A stretch of DNA of 21,662 bases from Pseudomonadota bacterium (GTDB lineage: Bacteria > Myxococcota > UBA9042 > PHBI01): contig SXIE01000123.1 of assembly GCA_005772945.1 (NCBI GenBank), positions 1 through 21,662 on the forward strand, given 5' to 3'. How positions within the stretch are numbered: the first letter of the stretch is position 1; every line of letters begins with the position of its first letter. This document shows, piece by piece, positions 17,114 to 21,662 of the stretch. Both the position numbers and the translations under genes were made by a program. The notes beneath the pieces were generated by a model. The model was not told the DNA's origin and did no database searches. It saw nothing but the letters and a program-made list of their open reading frames with translations.

Positions 17114-17880
17114 TACCGCGGGCCATGGACCACGCGCACCGCTTCCTCGATTGCCCCATCGCCGTCGTCGACGTCGAGACGACCGGCCTCGATCCGAAGT
17201 CCGACCGTGTCATCGAGGTCGCCGTCATCCACATGCAGGGCGGCGTCGTCACCGAGCGCTATTCGACCCTCGTGAACCCGCAGCAGGCGCTCCCCGAGGA
17301 GGTCGTCAAGCTCACCGGCATCACCCCCGAGCAGCTCGCCGGCGCGCCGCCCTTCGCGGAGGTCGCGTTCGAGCTCCATCGGCGCCTCCAGGGTCGCATC
17401 TTCGTCGCCTACAACCTCGCCTTCGATCGCGCGTTTCTCGCCGAGGAGCTCCTCCGGACCGCCCGCGAGCTCCCGACCGCGCTCTACCTCGACCCGCTCG
17501 TGTTCGTGCGCGAGCTGCACAAGGGCGACGGCTCCAAGCGCCTCACCGCGGTCGCCGAGCGCCTGGGGATCCCGCTGCCCAACGCCCACCGCGCCGCCGA
17601 CGACGCAGAGGCCACTGGGCATGTGCTCTATGCGTTGCTCGCGCATCTGCCGGAATTGCTTGGCGATCTCCTGCTGCTCCAGCAACAGTGGGAAGCGCAA
17701 CAGAAGAACGAGATGGCCGGGTGGCGCGGGGCGAGCCGCGAGGGCATCGACCAGGGGATCGGCATGGCGGTCGACAGGGGCAACGCCCTGGGGCCGGCCT
17801 ATCTCTACGGCGACGACACCGACCCGGTGCGCGCCATGTTCGTGCACCTTCCTGACGCTGGGGCAGGTCGGCGCGCGTGA
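17110..17880 (+). CDS. DnaQ-like DEDDh 3'-5' exonuclease
   Basis: A 256-residue exonuclease of the RNase T/DnaQ superfamily. The DEDDh residues are visible: Asp21 and Glu23 in VVDVETTG, Asp106 in NLAFDRAFL, and His160 with Asp165 in HRAADDA. It should remove nucleotides from 3' ends with two metal ions, as in the Pol III epsilon subunit, PolC proofreading domains or stand-alone nucleases; substrate choice (DNA or RNA) cannot be told. The GTG at 17110 overlaps the rsmI stop by four bases (GTGA), favouring coupled translation. An ATG at 17125 would give a 251-residue protein and is an alternative. The last 70 residues (after VLYALLAHLP) form a Gln-rich helix plus a tail not typical of the core fold. 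It contains no obvious clamp-binding or polymerase domain. Confidence 0.9.
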   Translation: MIPRAMDHAHRFLDCPIAVVDVETTGLDPKSDRVIEVAVIHMQGGVVTERYSTLVNPQQALPEEVVKLTGITPEQLAGAPPFAEVAFELHRRLQGRIFVAYNLAFDRAFLAEELLRTARELPTALYLDPLVFVRELHKGDGSKRLTAVAERLGIPLPNAHRAADDAEATGHVLYALLAHLPELLGDLLLLQQQWEAQQKNEMAGWRGASREGIDQGIGMAVDRGNALGPAYLYGDDTDPVRAMFVHLPDAGAGRRA

Positions 17881-17888
17881 CGCGTTGA

Positions 17889-17917
17889 CGGGACCTGGCG
17901 GCGGCCCTATGGTCCCG
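17889..17917 (+). terminator. Candidate stem-loop after the TPR-rsmI-exonuclease operon
   Basis: CGGGACC (17889-17895) pairs perfectly with GGTCCCG (17911-17917) around a 15-base GC-rich loop, starting nine bases after the exonuclease stop. No T-run follows, so intrinsic termination is uncertain; the position at the end of the operon is the main argument. Confidence 0.3.
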
Positions 17918-18077
17918 CCGTCGCGGTGCACGCGGTTCGCGGGTGCCACGCAGAAATCCTACGCGGACGAGCGCCGAACGCTGTCCGCGAGAGGAACGCC
18001 CCGTGCGGCGATCGGTCGCAACGTGGTTCCCACACGCCGCGGGACGAGTCTCCGCGGTTCAACGAAGGAGTCCGGCT

Positions 18078-18452
18078 ATGATGCGTTGGCTTGGTATGGC
18101 GTCGATCGCGATGACAGTCGCGGCGTGCGGTGATCGTGGCAAACCGACGCCGGAGCACGAAAACTGGCAGCCGGCGCCCGATGGGCAGGCGATCATCGGG
18201 ACCTGGACGGACGGCCAGACGACCTTCTCGTTCCTCGAGAACCGCAACTACCGTTGGGAAAAGGTCGTCCCGTGCGGCTCGCCGCCGTGCCCCGTGACCA
18301 ACAATTCGGGGACCTATGAGGTCCGTGGCGGCAAGGTGTACCTCGACCCGCCGCAGGGCAACGACATCGTCATCGACTACCTCTTCGAAAACAAGCAGGG
18401 CACGATTCGCCTCCAGGACGGCAGCAGCAGCTTCCTCCTCAATCGGCGCTGA
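18078..18452 (+). CDS. Small lipoprotein with a lipocalin-like beta domain
   Basis: A 124-residue protein. The ATG at 18078 has AAGGAG seven bases upstream and starts a lipoprotein signal, MMRWLGMASIAMTVAAC, with Cys17 as the lipidation site. A longer open frame back to 17943 encodes an Arg-rich stretch and puts the signal in the middle, so it is rejected. The mature part is a short linker followed by about 85 residues beginning IIGTWTDGQTTFSFLENRNY and ending LQDGSSSFLLNRR. The G-T-W opening and the alternating strand pattern suggest a small lipocalin-like beta barrel. CGSPPC could form a disulfide in the periplasm. I do not recognise a specific family; function is unknown. A hairpin separates it from the next gene, so it may be monocistronic. 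Confidence 0.85.
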   Translation: MMRWLGMASIAMTVAACGDRGKPTPEHENWQPAPDGQAIIGTWTDGQTTFSFLENRNYRWEKVVPCGSPPCPVTNNSGTYEVRGGKVYLDPPQGNDIVIDYLFENKQGTIRLQDGSSSFLLNRR

Positions 18453-18486
18453 GTCCCGGCGCTACGGCGCACCCTGTCGAGTCGGC

Positions 18487-18504
18487 GGCACCCTGCGGGG
18501 TGCC
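18487..18504 (+). terminator. Hairpin between small lipoprotein and HD-domain genes
   Basis: GGCACCC (18487-18493), tetraloop TGCG, GGGTGCC (18498-18504): a perfect seven-pair stem extended by one flanking C/G pair, 35 bases after the lipoprotein stop. It is followed by TCCTCGTTTG, a weak T-rich tail. It fits an intrinsic terminator, but it also lies only 16 bases before the AGGAG of the next gene. Confidence 0.45.
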
Positions 18505-18533
18505 GTCCTCGTTTGCGGTTAGGAGTCTTTTCG

Positions 18534-19223
18534 ATGGATGTCCCCGCTACGCGCGCCGCGCTGCTCGAACACATCGCGTCCGACCCCGGGCTCGCCGCGC
18601 TTCACGCGCTCGCCTCGCGCGCGCTCGACGACGATCCCGGTCACAACCTCGCCCACGCTCTACGCGTCGCGCTCGCGGCTGCCCGTATTGCGGTCGCCGT
18701 CGGCGCTTCCCCGCGCGAGGCGATCGCCGCCGCCCTGCTCCACGACGTGGTCAACGTCCCGAAAGACCACCCCGCGCGCGCGCGCGCCTCGGAGCTCTCG
18801 GCCACAGCGGCCGTGCCCGAGCTTGCGCGCGCCGGTTTCTTCCCGGACGCGGTCATCCGCATCGCCGGCGCGATCCGCGACCACAGCTTCTCGCGCGGCG
18901 CGACCCCGGAGACGTCGCTCGGCGACGCACTCCAGGACGCCGATCGCCTCGAAGCCCTCGGCGTCATCGGCCTCTTCCGCTGCATCTCGACGGGTGTCCG
19001 CATGGGCGCCGAGTACTTTCACGAGGGCGATCCCTTCGCCCGCACCCGCACGCTCGACGACCGCGCCTACTCCGTCGACCACTTCTACACCAAGCTCCTC
19101 GGGCTGCCCGCGACCATGCGCACGGCCGCCGGGCGGGCCGAGGCCGAGGCGCGCGCCGCCTTCCTGCAGACGACCCTCGCGCAGCTCGGCGCCGAGCTCG
19201 GCGAGGAGGCGCGCGCTACTTGA
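18534..19223 (+). CDS. HD-domain phosphohydrolase, YpgQ/YedJ-like
   Basis: A 229-residue metal-dependent phosphohydrolase of the HD superfamily. The ATG at 18534 has AGGAG eight bases upstream; a longer frame from 18513 begins before that ribosome site and is not preferred. Metal-ligand motifs are His37 (GHNLAHALRV), His70-Asp71 (ALLHDVVN) and Asp135 (QDADRLEALG). The segment IRDHSFSRGATP followed by LQDADRLEALGVIGLFR is the signature of the YpgQ/YedJ group, small HD proteins associated with nucleotide (dNTP) hydrolysis. The substrate here is inferred from the family only. The C-terminal Ala/Glu-rich helix is normal. The gene ends in an eight-base convergent overlap with the outer-membrane-type gene on the other strand. 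Confidence 0.9.
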   Translation: MDVPATRAALLEHIASDPGLAALHALASRALDDDPGHNLAHALRVALAAARIAVAVGASPREAIAAALLHDVVNVPKDHPARARASELSATAAVPELARAGFFPDAVIRIAGAIRDHSFSRGATPETSLGDALQDADRLEALGVIGLFRCISTGVRMGAEYFHEGDPFARTRTLDDRAYSVDHFYTKLLGLPATMRTAAGRAEAEARAAFLQTTLAQLGAELGEEARAT

Positions 19224-20127
19224 GCGAGACGCCGAGCTTGATGCTGAGCATCGGTCCGAAGTCGATGAGCGGCTCGCCGCCGAACGGGTAATAGAACGAG
19301 ACGCCCGCGACGAACTTGTCGATCTTGGCCTCGACGCCCACGCCGAAGTAGCCCATCCAATAGGACTCCAGCGTGTCGTCGGGCAGGCTCCCGAGGTTGT
19401 CGTCGAAGCCGGTGTTGGTGACGCCGGTCGAGCCTCCGAGCATGACGTAGGGAAAGAGCTCGGGCAGCGCCCGGTAGCCGAACTGCGCGCCGACCGTCGG
19501 CAGGAAGAACAGCTCGTGATCGACGCGATCGAAGTCGTAGGCCTGCTCGGCCTCGCTCTCGGTGAGCCCCTGATCCCCCGAGCACAGCGTCTCGTCGCGG
19601 CATACGAAGATCGCCTCGGGCACCTGCACCATCGACAGCTCGGTGATGAACGCGAGCGCAAAGCGCTCGTCCCCGAGCGGCACGTTGTAGCGCAGCCCGA
19701 TCCCGCCCTGGAAGAGGTCCTCCTCGGTCCCGCGTGGGAACTCGAGCACGCCATTCACGTTCGGACGCATCCATTCATAGGCCGCCGCGCGGAAGTGGGC
19801 GCCGATCTCGAAGCCCTTCGGCAGCCCCGCCCAGACCTGCGCCCCGAGCTGCACCTCGGGGACGAGTACGCCCGGATCCCCGGCCGATCCGGCGACGCCC
19901 CCATCGTGGAGCCACACCGGCGACACCGGATCCAACGCAAGCGCGTCGGCGGTGCCCTCGATCCGGAACTCGCCCTTCTCGAGCGGCATCCCACTCCGGG
20001 ATGGCGCGTTCGGCGACGGCACGATGGCCGTTCGACGAATGATCGTATTCTCTGCGCAGCCGGCGGCCAGTGCCGGGTACGCGCTCATCAGGACGAGTGC
20101 CGCTCGGAAGGCTCGGAAGGGACGCAT
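19216..20127 (-). CDS. Outer-membrane-type beta-barrel protein with signal peptide
   Basis: A 303-residue exported protein. The ATG at 20127 has AGGAGA about eight bases upstream and begins a signal sequence, MRPFRAFRAALVLMSAYPAL followed by AAGC; Cys24 could be lipidated. A frame extends to 20214 but adds only Arg/Pro-rich residues before the signal. The mature region alternates Gly/aromatic beta-strand stretches with polar loops (VQLGAQVWAGLPKGFEIGAH, GIGLRYNVPLGDERFALAFI, YFGVGVEAKIDKFVAGVSFY) and ends in a strand, LSIKLGVSLK. This is the layout of an outer-membrane beta barrel. Two cysteines in VCRDETLCSG probably bridge an extracellular loop. I recognise no named family. It lies 171 bases downstream of the broken amidohydrolase on the same strand and overlaps the HD gene tail to tail. 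Confidence 0.82.
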   Translation of the reverse strand: MRPFRAFRAALVLMSAYPALAAGCAENTIIRRTAIVPSPNAPSRSGMPLEKGEFRIEGTADALALDPVSPVWLHDGGVAGSAGDPGVLVPEVQLGAQVWAGLPKGFEIGAHFRAAAYEWMRPNVNGVLEFPRGTEEDLFQGGIGLRYNVPLGDERFALAFITELSMVQVPEAIFVCRDETLCSGDQGLTESEAEQAYDFDRVDHELFFLPTVGAQFGYRALPELFPYVMLGGSTGVTNTGFDDNLGSLPDDTLESYWMGYFGVGVEAKIDKFVAGVSFYYPFGGEPLIDFGPMLSIKLGVSLK

Positions 20128-20219
20128 CGGGATTCTCCTGCGGGGTAGGGGCGCGAGACGCGGGAGCGGTAGTGCAGCGCGCGTGCCCGTCTCAAAGAGG
20201 CCTCGACACCGCATGCGAC

Positions 20220-20251
20220 GCGCGCTTCAGGCCCGCCACGGGCCCGCGCGC
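20220..20251 (-). terminator. Strong GC hairpin after the amidohydrolase remnant
   Basis: The inner stem GGCCCG/CGGGCC (20230-20235 with 20239-20244, loop CCA) is nested in GCGCGC/GCGCGC (20220-20225 with 20246-20251), with an asymmetric internal loop of 4 and 1 bases. It lies about 48 bases beyond the amidohydrolase stop on the minus strand and before the outer-membrane gene. No T-run follows, so it may be a transcript-end stabiliser or a non-canonical terminator. Confidence 0.35.
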
Positions 20252-20298
20252 TGGATAGTCTCTACTCCGACCGGCGACCGGCTTACCAGGGCCGAGCG

Positions 20299-21375
20299 CT
20301 AGGGGCCGATCACCCGGTAGCGCTCGCGCAGCACACTCTGCCGCGACGTCAACGCCACCTCGCGCCCACGGATGAGCATGTGCGAGACACGGGTCGACAG
20401 CTCGAACGGATCCCCGGACCACACCACGAGGTTCGCCACGAAGCCCGCCGCGATCTGCCCCCGATTGGCCAGCCCGAACGCCTCGGCCGGCACCCGCGTC
20501 ACCGCATTCAGCGCGGCCGCGCGCGGCATCCCCTCGCGCACGGCGTTGCCTGCGACCTGCCGCAGCTTGCGCGCCATGTGCCCGTCGAAGGTCGAGAACA
20601 TCACCGGCACTCCCGCCTCGATCAGCAGCTTGGCCGCGTCGGGGCGCGCCCGCAGGCTGTCGAAATCCGCCGGCCCGAAGCGCAGCCCGTCCAGCACGAC
20701 CGGGACACGCCGCGCCGCCAGCAGCTCCTTCACGCACCAGGCCTCGGCGCCGCCGACGATGACGAGACGGATCGGCAGGTCGCGCGTCATCGCGAGCAGC
20801 CCCTCGATGTCGGCCGCCCGGTTCACTTCCACCACCAGCGGGATCTTCCCCGTGACGACCGGCTGCAGCGCGTCGAGATCCAGGTGCGGCGTCCCGAACG
20901 GCGCGTGTGCCGCGCGCTGCCAGGCTGCCTTGGCCTTGGGCCACGCGACCGCCTCGCGCAGCGCCGTGTCGAGGACGAACATCCCCGTCGTGCGCGACGC
21001 GCCTCCCAGCTGCGCGAACATCGCGACCGGATCCCGCACGATCGCGTCGGCCTGCCGCGCGCCCGCGAGGTCGACCCAGAAGCCGGTCCCGCTCACGACG
21101 CCGCCGCTCGGCTTCACGATCGCCGACGTCACGCCGCCCGTGCGCGCCACTGGGATGACCGCCGACAGCGGCTGGTACCCGAGGGAGGTCCGGACGGCCG
21201 CGCGGATCTGTTTCTCGCTGTCCTGGAATGGGGCCCGCAGGTCCTGATCGTTGGTCGATGGCTCGAGCCCGATCTCGATGAGCCCGAGCGCCGTGAACGG
21301 ATCGACGAGGCCCGCGGTGACGACCTGGCCGCCCGCATCGATCCGCGTGCAGCCCGCCGGCACGAGCGCCCCGGT
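20299..21375 (-). pseudogene. Amidohydrolase-family protein lacking its N-terminus (second of a tandem pair)
   Basis: From about 21375 down to the TAG at 20299 the frame reads as the C-terminal four-fifths of an imidazolonepropionase-like amidohydrolase: GALVPAGCTRIDAGGQVVTA, LVDPFTALGLIEIG, IRLVIVGGAEAW, PVMFSTFDGHMARKLRQVAG and the closing FVANLVVWSGDPFELSTRV. The signal peptide and first beta strands expected before GALVPAG are missing; upstream codons in this frame (to 21651) are Arg/Ser-rich and are the wrong frame of the neighbouring amidohydrolase. The metal-binding HxH after GLVD is replaced by DPFTALG. Such divergent paralogues occur beside active copies, so loss of metal ligands may predate the truncation. 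A short product could start at the GTG at 21363 (354 residues), but no ribosome site supports it. I call it a remnant, or a gene damaged by assembly. Confidence 0.75.
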
Positions 21376-21662
21376 TGGCGGTGATCCAGCGCAGCGCCGC
21401 GTTCTCGCTGATGGCGAGCCCCGCCTCGCGCCCGCTGTACATCGCCTTGGCCGCCTCCTGGTTGAGGCGCTGGATCCCCTCCTCGGAGTCCGAGTGGATC
21501 GCGACCTTGACGCCCTAAGTCTCGAGCAGCGCCGCGTTCTCGGGGACCGCGTCCCACGCCTCGAGCTTGAAGCCCCACCAGTCGGCCCAGGTCGCGACGC
21601 CGACGTCGTTTTGCGCCAAGAGATCCCGCACCTTGTAGGCCTCCAGCGCATGGTGGAAGGCC
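21376..21662 (-). pseudogene. Amidohydrolase fragment (first of a tandem pair) with an in-frame stop
   Basis: Reading leftward from the window edge, one frame gives AFHHALEAYKVRDLLAQNDV, GVATWADWWGFKLEAWD, then LLET-stop-GVKVAIHSDSEEG and AGLAISENAALRWITAN. This is the late part of an exported imidazolonepropionase-like metal-dependent amidohydrolase: HSDS holds the conserved catalytic Asp, and ALRWITAN is normally followed by a Pro and the last 60 or so residues. Two defects are visible. The TAG at 21515-21517 interrupts an otherwise conserved stretch, and after ITAN the similarity ends abruptly and resumes in another frame as a different amidohydrolase. The 5' part lies beyond the window. 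Either a real pseudogene or a sequencing/assembly error could explain this. Confidence 0.75.

Noticed and set aside
17943..18077. N-terminal extension of the small lipoprotein
   Set aside because: It would bury the lipoprotein signal 45 residues into the protein; the ATG at 18078 has AAGGAG seven bases upstream.
20128..20214. N-terminal extension of the outer-membrane-type protein
   Set aside because: It is Arg/Pro-rich and precedes a complete signal peptide; the ATG at 20127 has AGGAGA upstream.
20192..21442. 416-codon minus-strand frame beginning MYSGREAGLAIS
   Set aside because: Only its first 28 or so residues belong to amidohydrolase 1. Past the junction it is the wrong frame of amidohydrolase 2 (Arg/Gly/Ala-rich), so it is not a real fusion protein.
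1..21662. CRISPR arrays, tRNA or rRNA genes, insertion sequences, phage genes
   Set aside because: I saw no regularly spaced palindromic repeats, no cloverleaf-like sequences, no transposase or integrase motifs and no flanking inverted repeats. The repeats found are all inside coding sequence.

Overview
The window is GC-rich and densely coded. Its stop-poor reading frames, lipoproteins, a giant cytoplasmic TPR protein and an outer-membrane-type protein fit a member of the Myxococcota or a related former deltaproteobacterium. That placement is inferred from gene style only; there is no rRNA or other phylogenetic marker here.

Layout. The left end holds the 3' end of msrA (methionine sulfoxide reductase), then about 370 bases with no supportable gene. 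Next comes a large secreted lipoprotein on the + strand with a TIG/IPT domain, a six-fold kelch-like propeller and a C-terminal LamG-like region. Its base composition is visibly less GC-rich than its neighbours. Convergent to it is a minus-strand pair: a SEC-C zinc-motif protein with a repetitive acidic linker, followed by a short-chain dehydrogenase/reductase. A 351-bp divergent intergenic region separates this pair from the main feature.

The centre (5433-16277) is one uninterrupted 3,614-codon gene. It encodes a protein of about 43 units spaced about 73 residues apart, each equivalent to two TPR-like helical hairpins. The protein ends in a non-TPR domain that I read as a degenerate M48-type metallopeptidase fold: the HExxH slot is lost and the later Glu is kept. 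Its stop overlaps the start of rsmI (16S rRNA C1402 2'-O-methyltransferase), and rsmI's stop overlaps the GTG start of a DEDDh 3'-5' exonuclease. The three genes therefore look like one translationally coupled operon. The size, absence of a signal peptide and TPR architecture recall AgmK/GltI of the Myxococcus gliding machinery, but no other glt/agl gene is present, so this is only a hypothesis.

The right third holds a small lipoprotein, an HD-domain phosphohydrolase of the YpgQ/YedJ type and, convergent to these, an outer-membrane-type protein. The end of the window carries a broken amidohydrolase locus: the 3' portion of one amidohydrolase, with an in-frame TAG, runs out of frame into a second, paralogous amidohydrolase that has lost its N-terminus. 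This looks like a deletion chimera of a tandem pair, or an assembly error.

The best candidates for something undescribed are the giant TPR/pseudo-peptidase protein with its coupling to rsmI, and the chimeric amidohydrolase locus.
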